Shown here: in pieces, positions 28,720 to 37,825 of the stretch
How the letters are laid out: the number at the start of each line of letters is the position of its first letter
Numbering within the stretch: the first letter of the stretch is position 1
Source of the DNA: Coprococcus eutactus
GTDB lineage: Bacteria; Bacillota; Clostridia; Lachnospirales; Lachnospiraceae
DNA: 64,000 nucleotides
Assembly (NCBI RefSeq): GCF_025149915.1
Contig: NZ_CP102278.1
Coordinates: 2,339,501 to 2,403,500 of the forward strand
Reading direction: 5' to 3'
Translations under genes and position numbers: made by a program
The notes under the pieces: model-generated
The model's database searches: none
What the model saw: the letters and a program-made list of their open reading frames with translations, nothing else
What the model was told of the DNA's origin: nothing

Positions 28720-29031
28720 TTACTTCATCTTAACATCGATGAATACACCAGCTGACAGATCGATCTTCTGTAATGCATCAATTGTCTTCTGAGTTGGTGC
28801 AACTACATCGATAAGTCTCTTATGAGTTCTCTGCTCAAACTGCTCTCTTGAGTCCTTGTACTTATGAACTGCTCTTAAGATTGTGATCTTTTCAATCTTA
28901 GTAGGCATTGGAACTGGTCCGCTCACCTTAGCACCAGTCTTCTTAACTGTATCAACAATCTGTGCTGCTGCCTTGTCGATAAGTTTGTGGTCATAAGCCT
29001 TAAGTGTAATTCTCATAATCTGATTTGCCAT
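28720..29031 (-). CDS. rpsJ: 30S ribosomal protein S10
   Basis: S10 (103 aa), also the NusE antitermination factor. [40 protein letters not shown] and [20 protein letters not shown] are canonical. It is the first gene of the superoperon, behind AAGGAGG and a long leader. Confidence 0.98.
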   Translation of the reverse strand: MANQIMRITLKAYDHKLIDKAAAQIVDTVKKTGAKVSGPVPMPTKIEKITILRAVHKYKDSREQFEQRTHKRLIDVVAPTQKTIDALQKIDLSAGVFIDVKMK

Positions 29032-29298
29032 AAAAAAAGCCGCCTCCTTTTCGCACTTAATCTTAGTACAACAAGTGGTGACTGTACACTCTCCCGTGTG
29101 TGTCCTATGTCAAAGACCGGAACTTACACGTCGTTTCTGCCTTTTGGCAGACGGTTAAATTGTACAGTGACTTGTCGCCAGTTTTGTAAATTGACATTCG
29201 CTCCACGAAAAACCTGCGATATGTACGCAGCAACCTCCGCTTCATAGCTATCATGTCACAGCAAATCTGATTATATACTAGGGATTTCTTTAAATCAA
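29032..29298 (-). promoter_or_regulatory. S10 superoperon promoter and structured leader
   Basis: On the minus strand TTGATT (29293-29298), 17 nt and TATAAT (29270-29275). The roughly 230-nt leader folds: ACAAGT-CACTGTACA (29161-29175) pairs with TGTACAGTCACCACTTGT (29071-29088), enclosing a perfect TCTGCC-TTTT-GGCAGA hairpin (29136-29151). This is the place and kind of structure expected of an S10 leader; the ligand is inferred. Confidence 0.7.
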
Positions 29299-29404
29299 GA
29301 GGTTTTTTTAATTTTTTTATGGTTTTTTTAATTATTATTTTAAAGTTCTGTCTTTAGAGGAGATCATATCGACATCCGGGCTTTGGCATTTAACATTCTG
29401 TCTT

Positions 29405-30316
29405 TTAGGACTCTTCTGTCTCCTCATCAGATCTTGAACTGAGTTTAAAGCTCTTCTTCATCTTTATGCCCTTGTTCTCCCATATCTGGAATCTTGAAAA
29501 GCTCAATATAAAACCATAGTCCGTGTGGTAACCATAATTCTCCATGGCAAACCCCGGAAATTTCTCACGCAGCGCATCTATCAGTTCCGCCATATCTTCT
29601 ATTGTATATCCCCTGCCAGCTACATATTCATAGGCGAAGTCATCTATATTCTTTCTGTCGTCCACGATCTTTATATATGAGCCTCCACAGTCGTCATTTA
29701 CAACCTGTACACCGGACACATTCTTCTTCACAAATGTGGACAAATGCGTGTAGCCGTAGTTTCTGACATCAAAATCCGGATATCTTCGGATAAGGCTCTT
29801 GTACACCTGTTCCAGTTTCACATCCTCACCCATACCATTATAATAAGAAGAAACCGAATAAATCCGTCCCGCGATCTCATCGGCAGATGGGATTTCAGCC
29901 GTGCACTCACCGCCATTTATGATCTCCAGATACGTGTATTTCTCCGAATTATCTATCAGTACCCTGTCTGCTCCGCACGGACCTATGACTACCACATTGG
30001 TCCTCATAAGCTTCAGCTTATCCAGCAGCGGCAAAACAGCAAGATCCCCCGTGGCTATATATATCTTCTGTACATCTTCACCTACGGCATCAGCCATCAC
30101 TTCCACCGCAAGGGCGACCAAAGCCGATGTCTGATCATCTCCGCAATGCATGTTGTTCTGTATTCGCAGTCTTTCAGCTATTTCAGCGATATCTTTCATC
30201 TCAACACCGAACATCTTACTTATGACCAGGTCATCTGTTTTTCGTATTTCTTCATATATATATGGAATATCTTCCGCTTTGATACTTCCGCAGTCAATAT
30301 ATAGTGCTGCTCTCAT
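29405..30316 (-). CDS. NYN domain (PIN-like) protein with two OST-HTH/LOTUS domains
   Basis: Predicted RNA-directed protein (303 aa). The N-terminal NYN/PIN-like nuclease fold (about 1-135) keeps acidic residues: D8 in LYIDCGSIK, D60/D61 in HCGDDQTSA and D91 in IATGDLAVLPLL. Two LOTUS-like winged helices follow, at about 162-220 (KLEQVYKSLIRRYPDFDVRN) and 228-285 (MAELIDALREKFPGFAMENY). I start at 30316 because GGAGGA precedes it; 30367 adds non-homologous sequence. The NYN-LOTUS pairing is known in bacteria but poorly studied. A methyltransferase gene lies 67 nt upstream in the same direction. Confidence 0.82.
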   Translation of the reverse strand: MRAALYIDCGSIKAEDIPYIYEEIRKTDDLVISKMFGVEMKDIAEIAERLRIQNNMHCGDDQTSALVALAVEVMADAVGEDVQKIYIATGDLAVLPLLDKLKLMRTNVVVIGPCGADRVLIDNSEKYTYLEIINGGECTAEIPSADEIAGRIYSVSSYYNGMGEDVKLEQVYKSLIRRYPDFDVRNYGYTHLSTFVKKNVSGVQVVNDDCGGSYIKIVDDRKNIDDFAYEYVAGRGYTIEDMAELIDALREKFPGFAMENYGYHTDYGFILSFSRFQIWENKGIKMKKSFKLSSRSDEETEES

Positions 30317-30383
30317 ATCTTCCTCCTTGAAACTATCATGTGCAGGCGCGTATCTTCTGACGCACACTGATCCTGTGCTTTAA

Positions 30384-31565
30384 TCACACTCTGCCATCCT
30401 CTTTGAGCATGTCCATCAATGTCTGTCTTACCCCAAATTCGCGGCAAAGAGCTTCAGCATCCGCCACAGCCCTGTTCCTCTTATCCTGGGACACATTTTT
30501 CTTCACCGCCCTTATGAGCAGATTCTTAGGTGAGTGTGCTATATCTATAAACTCCATTATGTCTGTCTTGTATCCGCACGCCTCCAGCATCAGGCCTCGT
30601 ATTGAGTCTGTTGCCAGCGCAGCAAACCTCTCCTTGATGATCCCATATCTGGTAAGAGCTGCCAGATCATCAGTATGGATCTGCTTGTTCAGCTCATGCT
30701 GGCAGCAAGGCACCGACAATATATACTGTGCATCCCAGCATATCGCATTGTATAGTGCATAATCAGTTGCAACATCACATGCATGGAGAGTCATGACCAT
30801 ATCCACATCCATGTCGGATTTGTATCCATGTATATCCCCAAGTTCAAATTTCAATCCCGTATATCCAAATTTCTCAGCAAGATCATTGCAGTCTTTTATC
30901 ACCTGTTCTTTCAGATCCAAACCAGTTATGCGGACATCCAGACCTTTGATCTCATGCAGATAATAGTACACGATAAATGTAAGATACGATTTGCCGCATC
31001 CGAAGTCTACTATATTAATGGAAGGTTTATTGTAAGATTTCATCACATCATCTACGATCTCAGCAAATCTGTTGATCTGTTTGAATTTGTCATACATCGA
31101 ATGAACCACCTTGCCATCCTTTGTAAATATTCCAAGATGCGTGAATACCGGTATGTCCATCCCCTCTTCAAGTATATATTTCTTCTTACGGTTATTCCCT
31201 GATATCGTTATTGTCTTTGTTTCCGTCTTTCTTTTGTTTACCGACAACTTACCTTTTTTCGACACCTTTATGTCCCACTCTTCACCAGCCGCAAATACAT
31301 TTATCTGTCTGTATAACTCCACTCCAAGATGTATCAGTGAATCAACCAGGTCATTTTCCCCTGAATTCTCATGGAACACCTGCTTGTCTGTATACCTCTC
31401 TATCTGATAGCACCGCTGTCCCTTGATAATCTTACGTTCCAAAACAACTTTCCTATACTCACCGCGTCCTCCGCTTAAAACTATCTTATACGGCGCCAGC
31501 TCATTTATTTGTTTTATAACTTCTTTTATAACTTCTTTTGTCTCGTCATTCATCTTTTCCACCAC
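30384..31565 (-). CDS. SAM-dependent methyltransferase (METTL25/methyltransf_32-like)
   Basis: A 393-residue protein with a class I SAM-binding domain in the second half. Motif I is IVDFGCGKSYLTFIVYYYL (about residue 187), followed by GLDVRITGLDLKEQV and a long tail with SVPCCQHELNKQ and ATDSIRGLMLEACGYKTDIM. The first half (KIVLSGGRGEYRKVVLERK, RCYQIERYTDKQVFHEN) is a separate conserved domain found with this family in Firmicutes. The start is uncertain: tandem GTG codons at 31560-31565 and an ATG at 31551-31553 all have weak sites. Substrate unknown; RNA is a reasonable guess from the neighbouring NYN-LOTUS gene. Confidence 0.75.
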   Translation of the reverse strand: MVEKMNDETKEVIKEVIKQINELAPYKIVLSGGRGEYRKVVLERKIIKGQRCYQIERYTDKQVFHENSGENDLVDSLIHLGVELYRQINVFAAGEEWDIKVSKKGKLSVNKRKTETKTITISGNNRKKKYILEEGMDIPVFTHLGIFTKDGKVVHSMYDKFKQINRFAEIVDDVMKSYNKPSINIVDFGCGKSYLTFIVYYYLHEIKGLDVRITGLDLKEQVIKDCNDLAEKFGYTGLKFELGDIHGYKSDMDVDMVMTLHACDVATDYALYNAICWDAQYILSVPCCQHELNKQIHTDDLAALTRYGIIKERFAALATDSIRGLMLEACGYKTDIMEFIDIAHSPKNLLIRAVKKNVSQDKRNRAVADAEALCREFGVRQTLMDMLKEDGRV

Positions 31566-31867
31566 TTTATCTGTCTCTTCACTTTCTTCAGTCGTTCTTT
31601 TCTTCAGTTGCTCTTTTCTCGATCATAATATCCGCTGCCACTCGAAATCTGTTCACAGCCGAGTATATCATGCCGCATCATACTGTAGAAGGGCAAAAGC
31701 ACCTTGACGCTATTCTAATATATCAGTATAATCTATAAGATACATTTTTTGAAGTTATTTTGCCAATTATGTAAAATGGCATTTGCGTCAAATACTTTTA
31801 TCGAATACTTTAATCAATGCTTTTGCAGATACTTTAATTGAAACATAGTATAGAAAGGATTACACAT

Positions 31868-32731
31868 ATGTGGATAGCTGATGGATGGAAGGATTATGAA
31901 GTTATAGATTGTTCGGATGGAGAAAAGCTGGAGCGCTGGGGCAAATATACCCTGCTCAGGCCGGATCCGCAGGTTCTGTGGAGCACTCCTAAGAAAAATC
32001 CGTCATGGAATAAACTCAACGGTCACTATCACAGAAGCAACAAGGGGGGCGGAGAATGGGAATTCTTCAGTCTGCCAAAGCAGTGGACCATAAATTACAA
32101 AGAGCTCACATTCAACCTGAAGCCATTCAGTTTCAAGCACACCGGTCTCTTCCCTGAGCAGGCGGCAAACTGGGACTGGTTCAGTGAGCTGATAAAGAAC
32201 TCTCCAAAGAAAGATATAAAGGTTCTCAACCTTTTCGCATACACAGGCGGTGCAACATGTGCCGCAGCAAAGGCGGGAGCCACTGTCACACATGTCGATG
32301 CCTCTAAGGGTATGGTAACCTGGGCAAAAGAGAACGCCGCATCATCAGGTCTCGCCGACGCGCCTATCAGATGGATAGTAGATGACTGTGTAAAGTTTGT
32401 CGAGAGAGAGATCCGCCGAGGCAACAAATACGATGCGATTATCATGGATCCTCCTTCATACGGCAGAGGACCAAAGGGTGAGATATGGAAGATCGAGGAG
32501 AAGATACACCCATTCATAAAGCTCTGCAGCCAGCTGCTCTGCGACAAACCGCTTTTCTTCCTTGTGAATTCATATACAACAGGTCTTGCACCTGCAGTAC
32601 TCACATATATGATATCCACAGAGGTTAAGAGCAAATTCGGCGGACATGTGATCTCCGATGAGATCGGACTTCCCGTGACCGAGACTGGTCTTGTTCTTCC
32701 TTGCGGCGCTGCGGGAAGATGGCAGAAGTAG
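31868..32731 (+). CDS. Class I SAM-dependent methyltransferase (RlmI/RlmK-like catalytic domain)
   Basis: A 287-residue enzyme. The start at 31868 (MWIADGWKDYEVIDCSDGEK) has AGAAAGGA seven bases upstream. SAM motif I is VLNLFAYTGGATCAAAKAGA, motif IV is IIMDPPSYGRGPKGE. Both are typical of the Methyltrans_SAM group that methylates 23S rRNA cytosine or guanine (RlmI, RlmK). The N-terminal PUA domain of RlmI is absent. The modified nucleotide is not known. It converges on ybaK with a long shared terminator. Confidence 0.85.
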   Translation: MWIADGWKDYEVIDCSDGEKLERWGKYTLLRPDPQVLWSTPKKNPSWNKLNGHYHRSNKGGGEWEFFSLPKQWTINYKELTFNLKPFSFKHTGLFPEQAANWDWFSELIKNSPKKDIKVLNLFAYTGGATCAAAKAGATVTHVDASKGMVTWAKENAASSGLADAPIRWIVDDCVKFVEREIRRGNKYDAIIMDPPSYGRGPKGEIWKIEEKIHPFIKLCSQLLCDKPLFFLVNSYTTGLAPAVLTYMISTEVKSKFGGHVISDEIGLPVTETGLVLPCGAAGRWQK

Positions 32732-32814
32732 CAGGAGTAGCAGGCCATTAATATCCAAAAGGAACTGAGCAGGCTTATTTTTAGATCATATGCTTAACAC
32801 AATATACAAAATGC

Positions 32815-32870
32815 AAACGCGGGTATACATGACAACAGTAATATTTCTGTTGTCATGTATACCCGCGTTT
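32815..32870. terminator. Bidirectional terminator with 24-bp perfect stem
   Basis: AAACGCGGGTATACATGACA plus ACAG (32815-32838) is perfectly complementary to 32847-32870, with an 8-nt loop. AAA/TTT ends allow use in both directions between the convergent methyltransferase and ybaK genes. Confidence 0.9.
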
Positions 32871-32889
32871 ATGTAACTTCATTTTTATA

Positions 32890-33384
32890 TTACACTGTCA
32901 CATCCGAATACTCTAGACGAATTACCTTCTCAAGATCCTTCGGCGCTATCTCTATCTGATACCCAACCTTGCCCGCGCTCACATACATCTTATCAAGCTT
33001 CTGTGCACTTGCATCTATCGTGGTTCTGAAGAACTTCTTCATACCAATTGGTGAACAGCCGCCATGTATATAGCCTGTAAGCGGAAGAAGATCCTTCGAC
33101 TTTAACATATCTATCGACTTCTCCCCAACGGCTTTCGCTGCCTTCTTGAGATCAAGTTCTTCTTTCACCGGAATTACAAATACATAATTTGCCCCTGACT
33201 TTGCGACCGTCACAAGCGTCTTGTACACATATGCAGGATCCTGTCCGAGTATGGCAGCAACCTTCTCTCCATTAGTCTCGCCCGTCTCAACGTAACAGTA
33301 GTGGTTATACTTTATCTTCTTGCTGTCGAGTATACGCATGACATTTGTCTTTTCCTCTGTCTTTGCACTCCTCTTATCCTTCAT
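32890..33384 (-). CDS. ybaK: Cys-tRNA(Pro)/Cys-tRNA(Cys) deacylase YbaK
   Basis: Trans-editing enzyme of the YbaK/EbsC family (164 aa) that hydrolyses Cys mischarged on tRNA-Pro. The family core is complete: YVYKTLVTVAKSGANYVFVI with the catalytic Lys, VGEKSIDMLKSKDLLPLTGY, and IHGGCSPIGMKKFFRTTID. The protein is cytosolic. It converges with the plus-strand methyltransferase; upstream, a hairpin (33412-33450) separates it from citrate synthase. Confidence 0.93.
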   Translation of the reverse strand: MKDKRSAKTEEKTNVMRILDSKKIKYNHYCYVETGETNGEKVAAILGQDPAYVYKTLVTVAKSGANYVFVIPVKEELDLKKAAKAVGEKSIDMLKSKDLLPLTGYIHGGCSPIGMKKFFRTTIDASAQKLDKMYVSAGKVGYQIEIAPKDLEKVIRLEYSDVTV

Positions 33385-33411
33385 TATATATTGTCATCTC
33401 CTTAAATACAC

Positions 33412-33450
33412 ACAGCGCCCCAACCTGTCAATCGACGATTGAAGCGCTGT
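33412..33450 (-). other. Hairpin between citrate synthase and ybaK
   Basis: ACAGCGC/GCGCTGT outer stem with inner TCAATC-GAC-GATTGA. No T-run follows on the minus strand, so it is either a weak terminator for citrate synthase or an RNA processing site in a two-gene transcript. Confidence 0.5.
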
Positions 33451-33504
33451 ACGTCTTTCTGCTTTTTCTATCTTTATCTTTTATTCTTTATTCAGCCCTT
33501 ATTC

Positions 33505-34863
33505 CTATCTGTCCTCCATAGGAAGATACTCTCTGTGTGTCCCTACGTACTTGTATGCAGGTCTGATGATCTTACCAGCATTTACAAGCTCCTCGATCCT
33601 GTGTGCCGACCATCCCGCTATACGTGCAATTGCAAATATAGGTGTGAACAGCTCGATAGGTATCCCAAGCATACTGTACACAAATCCACTGTAAAAATCT
33701 ACATTGGCAGATATAGGTTTGCCACTTCGTCTTCTGGCAGCCAGCAGTCTTCCTGATATCTGTTCAACTGATCTGTACAGCTCAAATTCCTTTGTTCTTC
33801 CCTTTTCCTTTGCAAGTCTCTCGGCATATCCCTTGAGTATTCTGGCACGCGGATCAGAGTTCGTATACACCGCATGTCCCATTCCATAAATAAGTCCGGA
33901 ATGATCGAATCCCTTCTTGTCGAGAAGTCCTGTGAGGTACTCTTCAAGCTCAGCTTCATCTTCCCAGTTCTTCACATGCGCCTTGAGGTCATCGAACATC
34001 TGCTGGACCTTCAGGTTAGCACCACCGTGCTTTGGTCCCTTTAATGAACCAAGCGAACTGGCTACAGCCGAATATGTGTCTGTACCTGTGGATGATACAA
34101 CGTGTGTCGTAAATGTCGAATTATTTCCACCGCCGTGCTCCGCGTGTATAACGAGACATATATCAAGAACCTGAGCCTCAAGCTCAGTATACTTCTTGTC
34201 TGTTCTTATAAGTCTGAGAAAGTTTTCCGCAGTAGAAAGCCCCGGCTTTGGATTGTGTATTACAAGACTCATGTCATGGAAATAGTGCTTATAGCCCTGA
34301 TAACCGTATGCAGCTATGATTGGGAACTGCGCTATAAGTTCCATGCACTGGCGAAGTACATTCTCTATCTTTATGTCGTCCGGATTGTCATCGTATGAGT
34401 ACAACGTGAGTACACATCGCTGAAGAACATTCATCATGTTCTTACTAGGCGCCTTGAGTATCACATCTCTTGTAAACTTTCTAGGAAGCTCTCTATAGCA
34501 TTCCATCAGCTCTACAAATCTTTTAAACTGCTGTTCATTTGGCAGTTTACCGAATAAGAGCAGGTAAATAGTCTCCTCAAATCCGAACTTGCTTCCATGG
34601 AAGCCTCTCTCAAGATCCTCCACATTATATCCCTGGTAATACAAGCGTCCATCGGTCGGTACTCTCTCGCCATCCACAACATCATAACCTATGACATCTG
34701 ATATCTCTGTCAGACCTGTAAGGACTCCCTTTCCTGTAGAATCTCTGAGTCCTCTCTTTACGTCATAGTTGACATAGAGGTTCTGGTCTATCTTGCCGGA
34801 TTCATTGCAATAACCCGCAAGCTCACCAAGTATTCTGTTATATTCCTCGCTATTCTTCTCCAA
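33505..34863 (-). CDS. Citrate synthase
   Basis: Condenses acetyl-CoA and oxaloacetate to citrate (452 aa), feeding glutamate synthesis in an anaerobe with an incomplete TCA cycle. Active-site residues are present: substrate-binding HGGGNNSTF (H243), catalytic H279 in GPKHGGANLK, H330 in YGMGHAVYTN and D389 in NVDFYSGF. The RLYYQGYNVEDL block marks the N-terminal domain. The citrate/2-methylcitrate distinction cannot be made with certainty. It has no partner aconitase or isocitrate dehydrogenase in the window. Confidence 0.93.
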   Translation of the reverse strand: MEKNSEEYNRILGELAGYCNESGKIDQNLYVNYDVKRGLRDSTGKGVLTGLTEISDVIGYDVVDGERVPTDGRLYYQGYNVEDLERGFHGSKFGFEETIYLLLFGKLPNEQQFKRFVELMECYRELPRKFTRDVILKAPSKNMMNVLQRCVLTLYSYDDNPDDIKIENVLRQCMELIAQFPIIAAYGYQGYKHYFHDMSLVIHNPKPGLSTAENFLRLIRTDKKYTELEAQVLDICLVIHAEHGGGNNSTFTTHVVSSTGTDTYSAVASSLGSLKGPKHGGANLKVQQMFDDLKAHVKNWEDEAELEEYLTGLLDKKGFDHSGLIYGMGHAVYTNSDPRARILKGYAERLAKEKGRTKEFELYRSVEQISGRLLAARRRSGKPISANVDFYSGFVYSMLGIPIELFTPIFAIARIAGWSAHRIEELVNAGKIIRPAYKYVGTHREYLPMEDR

Positions 34864-34947
34864 ACCTCATGTCTCCCTTCCTGATTATTTATATATGCAA
34901 ATTTATCAACTTCACACAGTTTAACAAAAAAACTCCATTTTCGCAAG

Positions 34948-34983
34948 AAAGACAGCAATAAAATTGATTTATTACTGTCTTTT
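34948..34983 (-). terminator. Terminator of the small phosphoesterase gene
   Basis: AAAGACAG-AATAAA pairs with TTTATT-CTGTCTTT around a 4-nt loop, followed on the minus strand by CTTGC and scattered Ts. It lies between the phosphoesterase stop and the citrate synthase start. Confidence 0.65.
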
Positions 34984-35036
34984 CTGCAAAATTTTTATTT
35001 TTATCTAATTTTGTTGTATTTCTATTACTATATATC

Positions 35037-35633
35037 CTATATCTCTATGATATATCTCTCATAGGCATTGATGATGGTCGTGTCCTGATACTTGGACTCC
35101 CGCACAAAATCTCTGCCATAATTGATATGGACATGACCATGTACAAAGTACTGCGGCTTATACTTTTCCATAAGCATCCTAAAGCATTTGAAGCCTGTGT
35201 GTGGAATATCATCCGAATCATTTATCCTGTATGCAGGGGAATGAGTTACCAGAATATCAAAACCTTTTTTCCACATTATCTTTGGTTCCAGTTTTCTTAT
35301 TCTTTTTCTCATAGCGCGTTCTGAGTACTGATGATCAGCACCGCCATATTTATACTCCATGGATCCGCCAAGTCCCAAAATCCGAATGCCCTTGTATTCA
35401 TATAATTTCCCATCTATGCAGGTGCAACCTCCAGGAGGAGTATCCTTGTAACATACATCGTGATTGCCATGCACATACAATATAGGCACCCTGCTAAACG
35501 TTGCAAGGAACGACAGATAATTCGGTGACAGATCGCCACACGAAATTATCAGGTCTATCCCCTCAAGCTTACTCTTATCAAAAAAATCATATAAATACTT
35601 CGACTCTTCATCCGCCAACAATAATATCTTCAC
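35037..35633 (-). CDS. Calcineurin-like metallophosphoesterase (small, ADEE-type)
   Basis: A 198-residue phosphoesterase. Conserved metal sites are visible: LIISCGDL (GD), VHGNHDVCY (GNHD), LVTHSPAYR and VHGHVHINYG (GHxH). The first motif reads LLADEES, where most relatives have DxHG, so the usual first histidine is missing. This variant recurs, as far as I recall, in gut Clostridia. The start is GTG, with GGGGTAA upstream. It lies 27 nt downstream of the ParB/BMP gene and is probably cotranscribed. Substrate unknown. Confidence 0.82.
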   Translation of the reverse strand: MKILLLADEESKYLYDFFDKSKLEGIDLIISCGDLSPNYLSFLATFSRVPILYVHGNHDVCYKDTPPGGCTCIDGKLYEYKGIRILGLGGSMEYKYGGADHQYSERAMRKRIRKLEPKIMWKKGFDILVTHSPAYRINDSDDIPHTGFKCFRMLMEKYKPQYFVHGHVHINYGRDFVRESKYQDTTIINAYERYIIEI

Positions 35634-35660
35634 GTAATTTTACCCCTGCGCTATAAAACC

Positions 35661-37619
35661 CTACTTTACATCTGGAACCGACTTTAGCTCCAGGCTCTCT
35701 GGTGTATCTACACCCTGAAGAGCCACAACATTCTTAGCATCATCAACCAGATCATCATCACCCGGCAGCATTCCGACTACATTCTCTGCCAGCCAATCCA
35801 TCTTGAGTATATCCTCATGAAGCATCGCTCCATCATCCTCATTCCTGACAATACCATTCTGAGATGTAAGCTTGCCACTAAACGGAGTGACAGCCCCCTC
35901 TCTTATAAGCTCACTCATCATGGATATAAGCTTCTTCGTTCCTGACGGAAGATGCTTTGAACATATAACATCAACAATCCCTGCTGACATTCCCCACCAA
36001 TAGCTGACTGCATTGGCTGTTTCATTCTTCTCTTCCTGTTTCCAATTGCCTTCCAATATCGACCTGAGGATTCTCTCGTAGAACGCTCCCCAGTTATAAA
36101 AAGGCATGGCTAAATTCACAACTTCTCCATTCTGATCATAATGATACAATCCAAAATTACGTGATGCATCATCTGGCATGATCATATCTCTATCTGAAAT
36201 ATATGTTATTCCATTTTTCTCGAAAAATTTCTGTGGATCCGCGCCCTTGACTTTTGTCCACTGCAGATATATCTTCGCTCTCGGATTAACCATTCTGGCA
36301 CCTATGGCAAATGCATTGATATTCGCTGTAGTTCCAAATATCGGATAATCAGCCACATAGCCTATCTGTCCATCTGCGCACAGACTTCCTGCGATCATTC
36401 CTGTCAGGAACTTAACCTCGTACATTCTGGCATAATATGTTCTGACATGGCTGTTTGCAAGACTCAGTGAACAATTGAGTATCTTTATTTCAGGATGGAG
36501 TACTGCTACTTTAAGTGCTTCAGGCAGCATCTCCGGACCTGTAGTAAATATGACATCATACTTCTCATCGACCAGTCTGTTCAGGCACTCCACAAGCTTT
36601 GTCTGTGTATCCACATTGCAGAAAGTTCTGCTGTCCACAGAATCACCAAGCTTATTTTCCATATCCATTCTACCCAGTTCATGGCTGTATGTCCATACCG
36701 AGTTAGCCGGAGTTTTGTCATATACAAATGCCACCTTCAGATTGGATGGACCTGATGGTCTGATAACCATATCTAGGATTGATTTCTTAGGTTCAACAGG
36801 ATCAAGCTTAGGCAGAACAGTCTGGTCTTTTTTAGTGTTTACCAGGATAATCTCGTTCCATATCTTGTCAACACTATCCTTTACCTGAGCTGCTGACATC
36901 TGTTTCAAGCTCTCGTAACCATAAACATTGAGAAATACAAGCATGGCATCATCGACAGTGATCGTCAGATCTTCACTGCCCTTCTTTGCCAGATATGCCT
37001 TCTCAAATGCAAGATGCGCCGAGTTGAAATCAAGCCTTTCATCCTCTGTAAAATTGGAATCCTTTGTGATGCCTATACATTCCCTCAGCTTATCATACCC
37101 GCCAAGCTGTGAGAAATAGACATAATTGATCCCTGTCTGCTTATGAAAATCTATAAATTCAAAATATATCTTATTTTCAAGAGAGTCGGTCTTTCTAGGA
37201 ATCTTTCTCGTCACCATGGCTGGTACAGAATCCGCTCCAAAGTACTTGAGCACACTCACTCTCTTGTTTCCCTCTACTACATAAAACTTGTTCATGTATT
37301 CATACACCTTTATAGGATCATGAATACCTTCCTCTATATGTGACTCACACAGGGCTGCCCATTTCATTCCAAATTCTGTGTGATAATCCAAAATAGGCAT
37401 AAAATTACTTGCAAACGCCGTCGTTCTTGCCGCAGTCGCAGTACCTACCACTCTGTCAAGTGATATCGTCTGGAGTCCAAGATTGACCTCACCAACTGTA
37501 TCTGATGGTGATATTATCTCATCCAGAACCGGAAGATATGGATATTCATTTTTTGCTACGGCTGCCTGGTATCTCTTCTCGCCAAGTTTCTGTGCTTTTA
37601 AATATTCGTTTGCTGACAT
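35661..37619 (-). CDS. ParB-like N-terminal domain fused to BMP (basic membrane protein) domain
   Basis: A 652-residue protein with no signal peptide or lipobox. I start at 37619, behind AAGGAGAG. Residues about 45-140 resemble a ParB/Srx fold: ISLDRVVGTATAARTTAFAS, then FYVVEGNKRVSVLKYFGADS, where EGNKR corresponds to the nucleotide-binding DGHHR/GERR box. Residues about 160-280 are helical. Residues about 293-600 are a BMP/Med-type nucleoside-binding fold (LKVAFVYDKTPANSVWTYSH, IGYVADYPIFGTTANINAFA, WGAFYERILRSILEGNW), normally an extracytoplasmic lipoprotein. Here it must be cytosolic, so it is more likely a sensor or regulator than a transporter component. Function unknown. Confidence 0.78.
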   Translation of the reverse strand: MSANEYLKAQKLGEKRYQAAVAKNEYPYLPVLDEIISPSDTVGEVNLGLQTISLDRVVGTATAARTTAFASNFMPILDYHTEFGMKWAALCESHIEEGIHDPIKVYEYMNKFYVVEGNKRVSVLKYFGADSVPAMVTRKIPRKTDSLENKIYFEFIDFHKQTGINYVYFSQLGGYDKLRECIGITKDSNFTEDERLDFNSAHLAFEKAYLAKKGSEDLTITVDDAMLVFLNVYGYESLKQMSAAQVKDSVDKIWNEIILVNTKKDQTVLPKLDPVEPKKSILDMVIRPSGPSNLKVAFVYDKTPANSVWTYSHELGRMDMENKLGDSVDSRTFCNVDTQTKLVECLNRLVDEKYDVIFTTGPEMLPEALKVAVLHPEIKILNCSLSLANSHVRTYYARMYEVKFLTGMIAGSLCADGQIGYVADYPIFGTTANINAFAIGARMVNPRAKIYLQWTKVKGADPQKFFEKNGITYISDRDMIMPDDASRNFGLYHYDQNGEVVNLAMPFYNWGAFYERILRSILEGNWKQEEKNETANAVSYWWGMSAGIVDVICSKHLPSGTKKLISMMSELIREGAVTPFSGKLTSQNGIVRNEDDGAMLHEDILKMDWLAENVVGMLPGDDDLVDDAKNVVALQGVDTPESLELKSVPDVK

Positions 37620-37825
37620 ACTATCACTCTCCTTATTCAAGACCATATAGTAATACTATAAAATTCAATATTCAAGGATTTGTTAACAGCTTTTCCGTCT
37701 GTCCCGCTCACCATACACGGCTTGTCCCCGGATCATTTTGATAATATATATAACTCAAATGACTCTCAGAGCTGTTTTTTGTTGATTGTGTACAATTCAT
37801 GTTGTAGGCTTTGCATAATTGCCAC
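37620..37825. other. Upstream region of the ParB/BMP gene
   Basis: AT-rich, with the ribosome binding site at 37628-37633. A possible minus-strand promoter lies further away (TTGTTA, 18 nt, TATAAT at 37986-37991), which would give a leader of about 360 nt. No known riboswitch consensus was recognised. Confidence 0.35.
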
